64,000 nt of DNA from Chitinophaga pollutisoli (GTDB lineage: Bacteria; Bacteroidota; Bacteroidia; Chitinophagales; Chitinophagaceae), in the NCBI RefSeq assembly GCF_038396755.1, contig NZ_CP149822.1:5734001-5798000 (forward strand), written 5' to 3'. The notes under the pieces are model-generated. The model was given only the letters and a program-made list of their open reading frames with translations, searched no databases and was not told the DNA's origin. The translations under genes were made by a program, and so were the position numbers. This document shows positions 43,900 to 53,371 of this stretch, one piece after another; within the stretch, counting starts at the first letter, position 1, and every line of letters begins with the position of its first letter.

Positions 43900-46800
43900 A
43901 TGAAGAAATTCCATTTACTACTGATGCTGCTTTTCCTATTGCCCGCGTACCTGGTCGCCCAGCAAAAGGCGATCAGCGGGAAGGTACGGGAAAGCAAAGA
44001 CGGCACTCCGCTGCCGGGCGTTAGCGTCTACACCACTGACGCTGCCGGCAAAAGGCACGGCGTAACCACCGATGCCCGCGGCGAATACCTCATCCAGGTT
44101 CCGGCAAACACCACCCAGCTTACGTTTGCGTTCCTGGGCATGGTGAGCGTTACCGAAACGATCGGTAACAGGACAACCATCGACGTGGTGCTTACTTCCA
44201 CCGAAGAGCAGCTCGCCGGCGTGGTGGTGGTAGGTTACGGTACGAAAAGAAAAGAAGTGGTAACCGGCGCGGTGAGCAACATCACCGGCAAGGAAATCCA
44301 GACGACCACCAACATCAGTTTGGCCCAAAAGCTCCAGGGCAAGGTGGCCGGCCTTCAGATCCGCCAGCTGGGCGGTGAGCCGGGTACTTTCAACAACATG
44401 ATAAACATCCGCGGCTTCGGTACGCCGCTCTTCGTGATCGACGGGATCGCCCGCGACGGCGCCAGCGAGTTCCAGCGCCTTAACCCGGATGATATCGAAA
44501 GCGTGAGTTTCCTCAAAGACGCATCCGCGGCCATTTACGGTTTGCGCGCCGCCAACGGCGTGGTGATCGTGACGACCAAGAAAGGCGCCTCCGGCAAAGC
44601 GAACTTCAACTACGCCGGCGTGGTCGGCGTCATGAAACCCACCGACGTGCCCCGTATGGCCAACGCGGGCGAATGGATGCAGATGCGCAACGAAGCAGAC
44701 ATCTTCAGCCTGGGCACACCCTTCCTGCCGAAGGACGAACTCCAGAAATGGATCAACGCCGAACCCGGTTACGAAAGCACCGACTGGTACGCCGCGGCCA
44801 TGAAGAACACCGCCATGCAGCAACAACATAACCTGTCGGCCTCCGGCGGGAATGAAAAAACGCAATACTTCTTCAGCTTCGGCTACGCCGACGAAAACTC
44901 CCTGCTGCGCAGCAACGACATGTGGTACAAGCGCTTCAACCTTCGGTCCAACATCACCACCATGCTGCACCGCAACCTGAAAGCGGAACTGCTCATCGCA
45001 GGGCGGTACGACAACCGGACGGTGCCGGGAGAAAACTTCTTCAACATCTTTAAAGGCACCCGCGTTTCGCTGCCTACCGACCGCGTATACGCCAACAACA
45101 ACCCGGAGTACCCCAGCGTGGTGGCGCCCAGCAATCAAAATCCGGTGATCCTCAGCCAGCGAGATATCACAGGCTACAACGAAAGCGTGACCCGCAACGT
45201 GCAGGCCACGGGGTCGCTCACGTATACCGTTCCCTTCGTGGAGGGCCTGAGCCTGCGCGGGGTGGCGGCTTACGATATGACCAGCTACGCCAATAAAGAC
45301 CTCAGCAAAACATACGACCTGTATAAATTCGTGAACGGCCAGTATCTGAAAGAGCGCCAGCGCGACGGCAACGGGTCTATCTCCAACAACTACGGCAATG
45401 GCAACCGCGTAACGCTGCAAGGGCAGGCCAACTATGTACGCACCTTCGCGGCGGACCACAACGTAGCGGCCACGTTCGTAGTAGAGCAGCAGCAGTTTTG
45501 GGGACGGGACGCATGGCTGCGCCGGTATTATGATTTCTACACCAACGACCAGATCGACCGTGCAGGCCGCGCCCGGCAGGAGAATTCGGGGATGGAGAAT
45601 GAATTCGCCAACCTGTCGTACATCGGCCGGTTGTCGTACGACTACAAACGCAAATACATCGTGGAGTTCGCGTTCCGCGAAGACGGTTCCTACCGCTACC
45701 ACCCTGATCGCCGCTGGGGCTTCTTCCCGGTGGTAACGGGCGGATGGCGCTTGTCCGAAGAGCCGTTTATCCAGCGCGCGCTGCCGGTAATCTCGAACCT
45801 GAAACTGGATGCGTCGTATGGTTCCGTCGGTGAAGACGCGGGCGCGCCGTTCCAGTACATCGCCGGTTTCTCGACGGAGGGCGGCGGATCGTATGAGTTC
45901 GCCAACGGATCGCTGACCAGCGGCGCTTCTTCGCCGGGCATCACCAACGAAAGGCTGACATGGTTCACTTCCAAAATCATCAACATCGGCATCGACCTCG
46001 GATTGTTCCAAAATAAATTCACCCTCGAATTCGACGTATACCGCCGGAACAGGACGGGCCTGCTGGCGCGCAGGAACGTGAGCCTGCCCAATACCTTCGG
46101 CGGCACCCTGCCGGAAGAAAACATCAACAGCGACCGCGTGCAGGGTTTCGATTTCACGGTAGGGCATAACAACCGGATAGGGGAGTTCCAGTATAACATC
46201 TCCGGCAACTTCAACTATTCCCGTATCATGAACCTGTATCAGGAAGGCGACCTGCCGCGCAACAGTTTTGAGCGCTGGCGCAACGGGCGTACCAACCGGT
46301 ACAACGATATCGTATGGGGGCATACTTACCTCGGCCAGTTCCAGAACCAGTCCGAAATCGACCACTATCCGATGCAGGGCGGCGACCTCGCCAATACGCG
46401 CGAGCTGCCCGGCGATTTCAAATACCAGGATACCAACAACGACGGCGTGATCAACGACGGCGACCTGTTGCCGCTCTGGCTGGGGCAAAACGGTACCAAC
46501 GACAACCAGAACCCCAGCGGCAAAAATCCCAAGATCAACTACGGCTTAACGTTAGGCGCGAGTTACAAAGGGTTTGACATGAACGTCCTCTTCCAGGGAG
46601 CCGCCATGTACACCGTGCGCTTCAGTGAAGTATACGCCGAAGTGCTGGCCTTCCGCGGGAATACGCCCGCTTACTTCTTCGACCGCTGGCATAAAGCCGA
46701 TCCTTACGATCCCTCCAGCGAATGGATCGCCGGCAAATGGCCCGCCACCCGGTTCAACCACAACGTGGGTATGATGTACGCCGAAAGCTCCGTTTGGCGC

Positions 46801-47040
46801 CGCAAGGCTTCGTATCTCCGCCTCAAGAGCCTCGAACTGGGATACACCGTGCCCGCGAAGCTCTACCGCAGGGCAGGCCTCGAACGCATCCGCGTATACG
46901 CCAGCGGCTTCAACCTGTTCACTTTCGCCGATTCGTTCGTGAAACCCTTCGATCCCGAAAGGCTCGAAGGCCTCTTCAACGCCGGGTTCAACTATCCCCT
47001 CATGCGGACCTACAACTTCGGTATTAACGCAAACTTCTAA
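43900..47040 (+). CDS. SusC/RagA family TonB-linked outer membrane protein
   Basis: A 1046-residue SusC-type transporter. It has a signal peptide (MKKFHLLLMLLFLLPAYLVAQ) and a carboxypeptidase-regulatory-like domain (about 24-105). The SusC hallmark VVVGYGTKRKEVVTGAVSNI (TonB box region) and a plug with IRGFGTPLFVIDGIARDG and LKDASAAIYGLRAANGVVIVTTKKG follow. The barrel ends in TYNFGINANF. It imports oligosaccharides with its SusD lid, encoded 11 bases downstream. Location beside GH92 points to mannose-containing glycans. Confidence 0.96.
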   Translation: MKKFHLLLMLLFLLPAYLVAQQKAISGKVRESKDGTPLPGVSVYTTDAAGKRHGVTTDARGEYLIQVPANTTQLTFAFLGMVSVTETIGNRTTIDVVLTSTEEQLAGVVVVGYGTKRKEVVTGAVSNITGKEIQTTTNISLAQKLQGKVAGLQIRQLGGEPGTFNNMINIRGFGTPLFVIDGIARDGASEFQRLNPDDIESVSFLKDASAAIYGLRAANGVVIVTTKKGASGKANFNYAGVVGVMKPTDVPRMANAGEWMQMRNEADIFSLGTPFLPKDELQKWINAEPGYESTDWYAAAMKNTAMQQQHNLSASGGNEKTQYFFSFGYADENSLLRSNDMWYKRFNLRSNITTMLHRNLKAELLIAGRYDNRTVPGENFFNIFKGTRVSLPTDRVYANNNPEYPSVVAPSNQNPVILSQRDITGYNESVTRNVQATGSLTYTVPFVEGLSLRGVAAYDMTSYANKDLSKTYDLYKFVNGQYLKERQRDGNGSISNNYGNGNRVTLQGQANYVRTFAADHNVAATFVVEQQQFWGRDAWLRRYYDFYTNDQIDRAGRARQENSGMENEFANLSYIGRLSYDYKRKYIVEFAFREDGSYRYHPDRRWGFFPVVTGGWRLSEEPFIQRALPVISNLKLDASYGSVGEDAGAPFQYIAGFSTEGGGSYEFANGSLTSGASSPGITNERLTWFTSKIINIGIDLGLFQNKFTLEFDVYRRNRTGLLARRNVSLPNTFGGTLPEENINSDRVQGFDFTVGHNNRIGEFQYNISGNFNYSRIMNLYQEGDLPRNSFERWRNGRTNRYNDIVWGHTYLGQFQNQSEIDHYPMQGGDLANTRELPGDFKYQDTNNDGVINDGDLLPLWLGQNGTNDNQNPSGKNPKINYGLTLGASYKGFDMNVLFQGAAMYTVRFSEVYAEVLAFRGNTPAYFFDRWHKADPYDPSSEWIAGKWPATRFNHNVGMMYAESSVWRRKASYLRLKSLELGYTVPAKLYRRAGLERIRVYASGFNLFTFADSFVKPFDPERLEGLFNAGFNYPLMRTYNFGINANF

Positions 47041-47051
47041 AACGGGACATT

Positions 47052-48944
47052 ATGCAGACCTTTCCTAAAATACTAACATGCCTGCTGGCCGTAATGCTCT
47101 TCAGCTGCAAGTCGGTGCTGGACCTCAAGCCCACCGACAAGATCCTGGCCGAAGACCTCTTCGGCGATCCCGAAGGCGTGAAACTTTACATGGCCAATCT
47201 TTATTACCAGCTGCCGATGGAAGATTTTGCTTACTTCCGCGCCGGTTTCAACCAGAACGGCGGCGATCCCAATAACGGCGGATTCGCGCCGGCCATGGTG
47301 ACTGACGAAGCCGTGCATTCAGAATTCGGCGACTTCGTGGGCGACGGAGATTTCCATTGGTGGGACCAGGGCTACAAGCTCATCCGCGACGTCAACCTCC
47401 TGGCAGACGCCATTCCCACCCTGCAGATCATCGAAGCCGATAAAAAGAAACTCACCGGCGAGAGCGCCTTCATCAAAGCCTTTGCCTATTTCGCACTGGC
47501 AAAACGTTACGGCGGCGTTCCCCTCATCAAACAAACCCAGCAGTACACCGGCGACGTGGAAAGCCTCAAAGTGCCGCGCAGCACGGAAAAAGCGACCTGG
47601 GACTATGTAATGGAGCTCTGCGACCAGGCTATCGACAACCTCGAGCCCGGAGACGGCAAGAGCCGCCGCGTAACCAAATACACCGCCGCCGCGCTGAAAT
47701 CCCGCGCCGCGCTCCACGCCGCTTCCGTGGCCAAATTCTGGAGCAGGGCGCCTATGTCGGGGCCCGCGGTGACAGACAAGCTCGTAGGCATGACCGCCGG
47801 TGACGCCGCCGCGTATTACACCGCCTGCATCCAGGCCAGCGAGCTTATCATCAATTCCGGCGCTTTCGCGCTGTACGGCGCCAATCCCGCTTCGCCGGAA
47901 GAAGCGGCGGAAAATTACCGCATGCTGTTTGCCAATCCGAACGGCGGCGACAAGGAAACCATTCTCATCAAAGGCTTCACCCTGCCGGGCAACCTCACGG
48001 GGCATAATTACGACATCTGGTACCAGCCGGCGCAATCCGCCAACGGCTGGCCGCACCCGGGCCGCATGAATCCCACGCTCGACCTGGTGGACCTCTACGA
48101 ACGGTACGATAACCCGGGACAATCAGCGCCCGTAGTAACCACCACCGAAGGCGACATCAACGATTACGGCGGGTTCAACGCCGGCCTGCATTATATCCAG
48201 TACGATTCTCCCAACGATATCTTCAAGGGTAAAGACGCGCGCCTGTGGGGAACGGCCATCCTGCCCGGCACGCCCTGGAAAGGAACGCCCATCATCATCC
48301 AGGCCGGTTACGTGCTGCCGAATGGCCAGGCCGTGGTACGCACCAAAGCGGAAACCACCATCAACGGCACCACTTACTACACCTACGGCGCAGCCAATAC
48401 TTCGCAGTACTCCGGTTTCGATTCTTATGGCGGGAACAATACGCGGACGGGTTTTTCCTTTAAGAAGTTCATGAACCACGCCGCACCCGTTATGGCAGGC
48501 TGGAACCAGAGCACGACCGATTACATCGAGTTCCGTTATGCTGAAGTGCTACTCAACTATGCGGAAGCCGTTGTGGAAAGCGGTACTGGAAACGCCGCTG
48601 AAGCCGCGAAGGCGCTGAACGACATCCGCCGCCGTGCGGGCCATACCACCGCCATCCCGCTGACTGTAGCTAATGTGCAAAGGGAAAGGAGAGTGGAGCT
48701 GGCTTTCGAAAACAAGCGATTCTGGGATCTCATCCGCCGCCGCGAATTCCATACCGAGTTCAACAACCGGCTGCTGCATTCCATCCTGCCCCTGCAGGAC
48801 CTCCGCGCGCTGCCGGCTACCAAATACATTTTTGTGCGCGTGGTAGTGCCCAACAGCAACCCGAAGACTTTCCCCGAACGCTCCTATTACCGTTACATCC
48901 CCGGCATCGCGGGTAACGGACTGGTAAATAACCCGCAGTATTGA
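47052..48944 (+). CDS. SusD/RagB family nutrient-binding lipoprotein
   Basis: A 630-residue surface lipoprotein. The signal ends in a lipobox around LFSC (Cys about residue 19) followed by KSVLDLKPTDKI. SusD features are KKLTGESAFIKAFAYFALAKRYGGVPL near residue 135-160 and the C-terminal RYAEVLLNYAEAV, NDIRRRAG and RRVELAFENKRFWDLIRRR blocks. It caps the SusC barrel and binds the glycan. It follows SusC by 11 bases, and its end nearly overlaps the DUF3823 gene. Confidence 0.96.
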   Translation: MQTFPKILTCLLAVMLFSCKSVLDLKPTDKILAEDLFGDPEGVKLYMANLYYQLPMEDFAYFRAGFNQNGGDPNNGGFAPAMVTDEAVHSEFGDFVGDGDFHWWDQGYKLIRDVNLLADAIPTLQIIEADKKKLTGESAFIKAFAYFALAKRYGGVPLIKQTQQYTGDVESLKVPRSTEKATWDYVMELCDQAIDNLEPGDGKSRRVTKYTAAALKSRAALHAASVAKFWSRAPMSGPAVTDKLVGMTAGDAAAYYTACIQASELIINSGAFALYGANPASPEEAAENYRMLFANPNGGDKETILIKGFTLPGNLTGHNYDIWYQPAQSANGWPHPGRMNPTLDLVDLYERYDNPGQSAPVVTTTEGDINDYGGFNAGLHYIQYDSPNDIFKGKDARLWGTAILPGTPWKGTPIIIQAGYVLPNGQAVVRTKAETTINGTTYYTYGAANTSQYSGFDSYGGNNTRTGFSFKKFMNHAAPVMAGWNQSTTDYIEFRYAEVLLNYAEAVVESGTGNAAEAAKALNDIRRRAGHTTAIPLTVANVQRERRVELAFENKRFWDLIRRREFHTEFNNRLLHSILPLQDLRALPATKYIFVRVVVPNSNPKTFPERSYYRYIPGIAGNGLVNNPQY

Positions 48945-48964
48945 TCCGTTTAAACATCACGATT

Positions 48965-49660
48965 ATGAAAAGAACCGCATTTATAGTAGGATTAGGCTTG
49001 CTGCTCACGGGGATGGCCGCATGCGAGAAAGACAATTACGACGCCCCGGACGCCGCGCTCTACGGCAATATCTACGACGCCGGCACCAAAACGCTACTGG
49101 AACAGGACGTAATCCGTGGATCAGTGGTGGAGCTGAAAGAACACGGGTGGGACAACGTGCAGCCGCAATGGCTCATTTTCAAAACCGACGGCTCCTACGA
49201 AAATTCGCTCCTGTTCGAAGCCAATTATACCGTGGCGCCCGTGCGGGGGAACTTCATCCCGGTGGAGCCGCAGGATGTGCGCATCGCAGGCCGTACCCAG
49301 CTGGATTTCAATGTTACGCCATACATCCGCATTGTCAGTCCCACGATTACGCGCACCGGCAACCTGGTAACCGCAACTTTTCAACTGCAGCAGCAGGTGA
49401 CCAACAACGTCCGCAAGATCGGGCTGTATGCACACAGTGATTTCAGGGTAGGGGAAACGCTCCGGCTCACCGCCGCCGAGCAGGACATCAACGCCGTGAC
49501 GGACCCCGCCACCACGTATACCCTCACCATCGACCTGAACGCGCCTAACGTCCGCGATATCCTCAAGCCCGGACGCACATACTATTTCCGCATCGGCGCG
49601 CTCATCGACGCGGTGGAATCCAAACCGAATTATGCGAAAGCCGTGTCTTTCGATCTGTAA
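48965..49660 (+). CDS. DUF3823 domain lipoprotein (PUL accessory glycan-binding type)
   Basis: A 231-residue lipoprotein from ATG 48965 with lipobox GMAAC. It matches DUF3823 by the opening AALYGNIYDAGTKTLLEQD and VELKEHGWDNVQPQWLIFKTDGSYENSLLFEANYTVAPVRG. A beta-rich C-terminal half follows with YIRIVSPTITRTGN. Such proteins occur in third position after SusC/SusD pairs and are thought to act as accessory surface glycan-binding proteins. It sits 20 bases after SusD. Confidence 0.88.
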   Translation: MKRTAFIVGLGLLLTGMAACEKDNYDAPDAALYGNIYDAGTKTLLEQDVIRGSVVELKEHGWDNVQPQWLIFKTDGSYENSLLFEANYTVAPVRGNFIPVEPQDVRIAGRTQLDFNVTPYIRIVSPTITRTGNLVTATFQLQQQVTNNVRKIGLYAHSDFRVGETLRLTAAEQDINAVTDPATTYTLTIDLNAPNVRDILKPGRTYYFRIGALIDAVESKPNYAKAVSFDL

Positions 49661-49714
49661 ACCTTTGCCTGCGGAGATGCCCTTCTCCGCAGGCATTCAT
49701 GCTTCCGAACGATT

Positions 49715-51040
49715 ATGAAGAGTTTTTTCTTTTCCGCATTGGCCATTATCGCGCTGAGCTGCGCTAAAAAAAGCGGCGGCAACGGCCAGGAACCGCCTCC
49801 GCCCACACCGCCCGTCAAGGAAATCGTGTACGACGAAACCGGCTGCCTCTACACCGCTTACGATAACCTCGTGATGGCAGGTTACCAGGGATGGTTCGCC
49901 GCCCAGGGCGACGGCTCCGACCGTGGCTGGTATCACCTCGGCATGGGCCACTGCGGCGGCTTCAAACCGGGATGCTCCGCGGTGGACTTCTATCCGGACA
50001 TGTCCGAATACACGCAGAAATATAAAACGGATTTCAAATACGCTGACGGAACGGACGCGTATATGTTCAGTCCATACGACGAAACCACGGTAGACCTGCA
50101 CTTCAAATGGATGAAGGATTACGGGATCGACGGCGTGTTCATGCAGCGCTTTGTGGTGGAAGTGAAGGAATCCAACCCGAAAGGCAAGCGCCATTTCAAC
50201 AAAGTGCTCGAAAACGCGCTGAAAGCCGCGAAGAAGCACGGTCGCGCCATTTGCGTGATGTACGACCTCAGCGGTTGCGGGCCGGAAGACGTGGCATATA
50301 TCGAGCAGGATTGGAAAGAACTGCAGTCCACCTTCAACCTGTTCGACAATAAAACACATCCCACTTACCTGCGGCACAACAAGAAGCCGCTGATGGTGCT
50401 TTGGGGCGTGGGTTTCAACGACAACCGCCGCTATACCACCGCCAATGTAGATCAGTTGGTGGGGAAGCTGAAAGGGCCGGAAAAGCGGGTGTCCGTCATG
50501 CTCGGCGTACCGTATTACTGGCGCAGCATGAAAAACGACACGGAAAACAATCCCGCGTTGCATGCGCTGATTAAGAAATCCGATATCATCATGCCCTGGG
50601 CGGTAGGCCGTTACAGCAGCGGGAACTATGCGCAGGTAGCCGGCGTGGAGCTGGCCGCGGATATCCAGTGGTGTAAAAACAACAACGTATCGTATGTGCC
50701 CCTGGCGTTCCCCGGGTTCAGCTGGGGCAACCTGAAAAACGATCCCGCGCAGTACAACTCCATCCCGCGGCTGAAAGGCGACTTTCTGTGGCAGCAGGTG
50801 GCCGGCGCGAAGATCTCCGGGGCGAAATCGCTGTACGTGGCCATGTTCGACGAAATCGACGAAGGCACGGCGATCTTCAAATGCGCCCGGGAAGGGGAGT
50901 TGCCTTTACATGGCGACCGCCGTTTCATTGGCATTGAGGCCGACCTCCAAAGTGACCACTATCTCTGGCTGACCGGTCAGGCCGCCCGCTGGTTTCATGG
51001 CGAAGGCGGTTTTGGCGCCACCCGGCCCGTACGGAACTGA
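49715..51040 (+). CDS. GH71/99-like glycoside hydrolase lipoprotein
   Basis: A 441-residue lipoprotein (lipobox ALSC, then a Pro-rich linker PEPPPPTPP-like at about 30-37). The catalytic-domain features match Bacteroidota GH71/99-like proteins: VMAGYQGWFAAQGDGSDRGW, TTVDLHFKWMKDYGIDGVFMQRF, then FPGFSWGNLKN and LYVAMFDEIDEGTAIFKC. GH99 enzymes are endo-alpha-1,2-mannosidases/mannanases; GH71 acts on alpha-1,3-glucan. Beside GH92, an endo-mannan activity is the better guess, but this subgroup is not securely assigned to either family. It is the last gene of the locus and is followed by a terminator. Confidence 0.75.
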   Translation: MKSFFFSALAIIALSCAKKSGGNGQEPPPPTPPVKEIVYDETGCLYTAYDNLVMAGYQGWFAAQGDGSDRGWYHLGMGHCGGFKPGCSAVDFYPDMSEYTQKYKTDFKYADGTDAYMFSPYDETTVDLHFKWMKDYGIDGVFMQRFVVEVKESNPKGKRHFNKVLENALKAAKKHGRAICVMYDLSGCGPEDVAYIEQDWKELQSTFNLFDNKTHPTYLRHNKKPLMVLWGVGFNDNRRYTTANVDQLVGKLKGPEKRVSVMLGVPYYWRSMKNDTENNPALHALIKKSDIIMPWAVGRYSSGNYAQVAGVELAADIQWCKNNNVSYVPLAFPGFSWGNLKNDPAQYNSIPRLKGDFLWQQVAGAKISGAKSLYVAMFDEIDEGTAIFKCAREGELPLHGDRRFIGIEADLQSDHYLWLTGQAARWFHGEGGFGATRPVRN

Positions 51041-51074
51041 GCGGAAATATATAACTGGTGTTACACACATGCAT

Positions 51075-51110
51075 GCCCCCCAAGGTCCGATCACGGGCTG
51101 GGGGGCTTTT
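51075..51110 (+). terminator. Terminator after the mannan-type locus
   Basis: GCCCCCC (51075-51081) pairs with GGGGGGC (51100-51106), followed by TTTT, 35 bases after the GH71/99-like gene. The loop is 18 bases. Confidence 0.7.
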
Positions 51111-51232
51111 CATTTCAGTTGGGCAAAACGGCATTCCGGCGGAAGAAAATATCAGTTGGGGGATGTGTATGTTCTCAAGTATCGAACAGTGGCTACTTTT
51201 ACATATTGGTAACCCCTAACATTATTTCTGCC

Positions 51233-52006
51233 ATGTTTAAAATCAGTATCGCCGTTCTGGCAACAGGGCTGCTGGCATTTTCCGCCAACAGCATCATTAC
51301 CCGGCTGGGTATTTCGGATGAAGACGCCCATAAAACCATCGATCGCAACCTGCTTTCAGGTAAAATGGAGCTGATCGCGGCGTATAAAGCCAAGCAGATC
51401 CCCGCGGGCGAGCGCGCCCAGGCCGTCAAAGAGATGGGAGATTACATCAAAGCCTATGTTTCCACGCCGGAATACAAAGCGGCATACGTGGAAGAATGGG
51501 AGAAGGAAGCGCCTAAGGATGCGAACGCCAAGCTCAGGGCCGCCATCAAAAAGAGCGAGAAGGACTATCAAGAATTAGAGAAGATCCATGAAACCGCCGA
51601 AGCGGAATACAAGGCAAGCTACGCCGAAGCGCTGAAAACGATGAAAGATCTTATCAATGCCCTCAAAGACCCGAAGCACAAGATGCACAAGATCTACGTG
51701 CAGTCGATGGTAGGAGAGGTGCCTGGCCCGCCCACGGCTGCTTTCAAAGCCGAACTGGCGAAGTATGAAGAAAAGTATCCCGGCACGGTGGAAGGCATGC
51801 TCAAGCTGCGCCTGAAATCTTTCCTGGCGTTGAGCGCCGATATCGACTTCAACGCTGCGCTGGTGAAGAAAGGGAATAAAATGATTTTTGAGGACCCGGC
51901 ATTGGAAAAAAGAAGCGCCGAATGGAAGCAATGTTTCCGCGCCGGGCCCGAAGCCGTGAAAGCCGCGCGTGCATACGCGGAACAATGGCTGAAGGAGCTG
52001 CCATGA
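51233..52006 (+). CDS. Secreted helical protein of unknown function
   Basis: A 257-residue protein starting at ATG 51233 with a signal-like N-terminus (MFKISIAVLATGLLAFSANS). The rest is highly charged and helical, with probable coiled coil around residues 90-145 (KKSEKDYQELEKIHETAEAEYK). There are few cysteines and no catalytic motif I can recognise. It lies between two terminators (51075 and 52031), so it is a separate transcription unit between the mannan-type locus and NamZ. I do not recognise the family. Confidence 0.65.
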   Translation: MFKISIAVLATGLLAFSANSIITRLGISDEDAHKTIDRNLLSGKMELIAAYKAKQIPAGERAQAVKEMGDYIKAYVSTPEYKAAYVEEWEKEAPKDANAKLRAAIKKSEKDYQELEKIHETAEAEYKASYAEALKTMKDLINALKDPKHKMHKIYVQSMVGEVPGPPTAAFKAELAKYEEKYPGTVEGMLKLRLKSFLALSADIDFNAALVKKGNKMIFEDPALEKRSAEWKQCFRAGPEAVKAARAYAEQWLKELP

Positions 52007-52030
52007 TCTGATGCATGATGTATGTGCCGG

Positions 52031-52063
52031 AAGACGCCCCCGCAACGGGGCGTCTTTGTTTTT
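52031..52063 (+). terminator. Rho-independent terminator
   Basis: AGACGCCCC pairs with GGGGCGTCT around CGCAAC, followed by TTGTTTTT. It ends the unit of the secreted helical protein. Confidence 0.85.
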
Positions 52064-52130
52064 GGAAATTATCCGGGGAAATAACGGCTGCAAGTCCTAA
52101 GTTTGTCTGAAAGGAAAGAGAAACACTACT

Positions 52131-53321
52131 ATGAGAATATTATTTGCAATCATGACCGTGCTGGGGTTGCTGGCAGCCCCCCGCGCCAGGGCGCAACAGC
52201 CGATACTGACGGGCGCCGATCAAACGGATGTATACCTGCCCATGCTCAAAGGCAAAAGGGTGGGCCTGCTCGTCAATCCTACGTCCGTGATCGGTTCCAC
52301 GCCGATAGTTGACAGTTTGCTGAAGCGCGGCGTCAACATCAAAATGATCTTCGGGCCGGAGCATGGTTTCCGTAACAACGCGAGCAACGGCGCGGAAGTG
52401 GCCGATGAGATCGATCCGCAGACGGGCATCCCGGTGGTGTCGTTATACGGCAATCGCCGCAAGCCGGAGCCAGCCCAAATGGCGGCGCTCGATGTGCTGG
52501 TGTTTGACCTGCAGGATGTGGGATGCCGGTTTTATACACTCATCAATTCCCTCCGTGAAATCATGGAAGCCTGTGCCGACGCGGGCAAGCCGCTCGTGAT
52601 CCTCGACCGTCCCAACCCCAACGGTTTTGTCGACGGTCCGATCCTGGATATGTCGCTGGAATCGGGAATCGGGCGGTTCCCGGTGCCGATCGCGCATGGC
52701 ATGACCATCGGAGAATTCGCGCAGATGATCAACGGACAGGGATGGATGCGCAATAAAAAGAAATGCGATATCCGGATCGTCAAGTTGAAAAATTACCGGC
52801 ATGATTTGGATTACACCTTGCCGGTAGCTCCCTCACCGAACCTCAATACGCAGCAATCCATCGTGCTGTACCCTTCGCTGTGTTTATTCGAAGGCACCAT
52901 TCTCAGCCAGGGCCGCGGCACGCATTTCCCGTTCACCGTGCTGGGTGCACCCGCGTTCAAAGGGAAATTCGATTTCTCCTTCACGCCGGTGAGCATCCCC
53001 GGCAAAAGCGAATCGCCGCTGCACAAAGATGTGACTTGTTATGGCCTCGACCTGCGCACGTTCGACATCACGCCCTGGCGCAAGCGTGGCCAGATCAATA
53101 TCGGCTGGATGATCGAATTGTATAAAGCATATCCGAATAAAAAGGATTTCTTCAACCGCAGTCTGAGCAGCGCAATCGGTAATATCGATTATCTCGCAGG
53201 TACCCGTGATTTCCGTAAGCAGATTGAAGCGGGCGCCACGGAAGCGGAGATCCGCAAAAGCTGGGAGCCGGGGTTGAGCCGGTATAAAGTGATGCGGAAG
53301 AAATACGTATTATACCCCTGA
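52131..53321 (+). CDS. NamZ-type exo-beta-N-acetylmuramidase (DUF1343, GH171)
   Basis: A 396-residue exported enzyme with a signal peptide (MRILFAIMTVLGLLAAPRARA). DUF1343 motifs are LVNPTSVIGSTPIVDSLL, FGPEHGFRNNASNGAEVADE, DLQDVGCRFYTLINSLREIME and LDRPNPNGFVDGPIL, then a C-terminal EGTILSQGRGTHFPF. NamZ enzymes remove terminal N-acetylmuramate from peptidoglycan fragments, so the protein would act in peptidoglycan turnover or scavenging. It ends at its own terminator and is followed, after 811 bases, by a second SusC/SusD pair. Confidence 0.93.
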   Translation: MRILFAIMTVLGLLAAPRARAQQPILTGADQTDVYLPMLKGKRVGLLVNPTSVIGSTPIVDSLLKRGVNIKMIFGPEHGFRNNASNGAEVADEIDPQTGIPVVSLYGNRRKPEPAQMAALDVLVFDLQDVGCRFYTLINSLREIMEACADAGKPLVILDRPNPNGFVDGPILDMSLESGIGRFPVPIAHGMTIGEFAQMINGQGWMRNKKKCDIRIVKLKNYRHDLDYTLPVAPSPNLNTQQSIVLYPSLCLFEGTILSQGRGTHFPFTVLGAPAFKGKFDFSFTPVSIPGKSESPLHKDVTCYGLDLRTFDITPWRKRGQINIGWMIELYKAYPNKKDFFNRSLSSAIGNIDYLAGTRDFRKQIEAGATEAEIRKSWEPGLSRYKVMRKKYVLYP

Positions 53322-53348
53322 TTTTCTCATAACCACCAACTTTTCTTG

Positions 53349-53371
53349 AAGGCCCGGTAACGGGCCTTTTT
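53349..53371 (+). terminator. Rho-independent terminator after NamZ
   Basis: AAGGCCCG (53349-53356) pairs with CGGGCCTT (53361-53368) around GTAA, then TTT. Confidence 0.85.
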
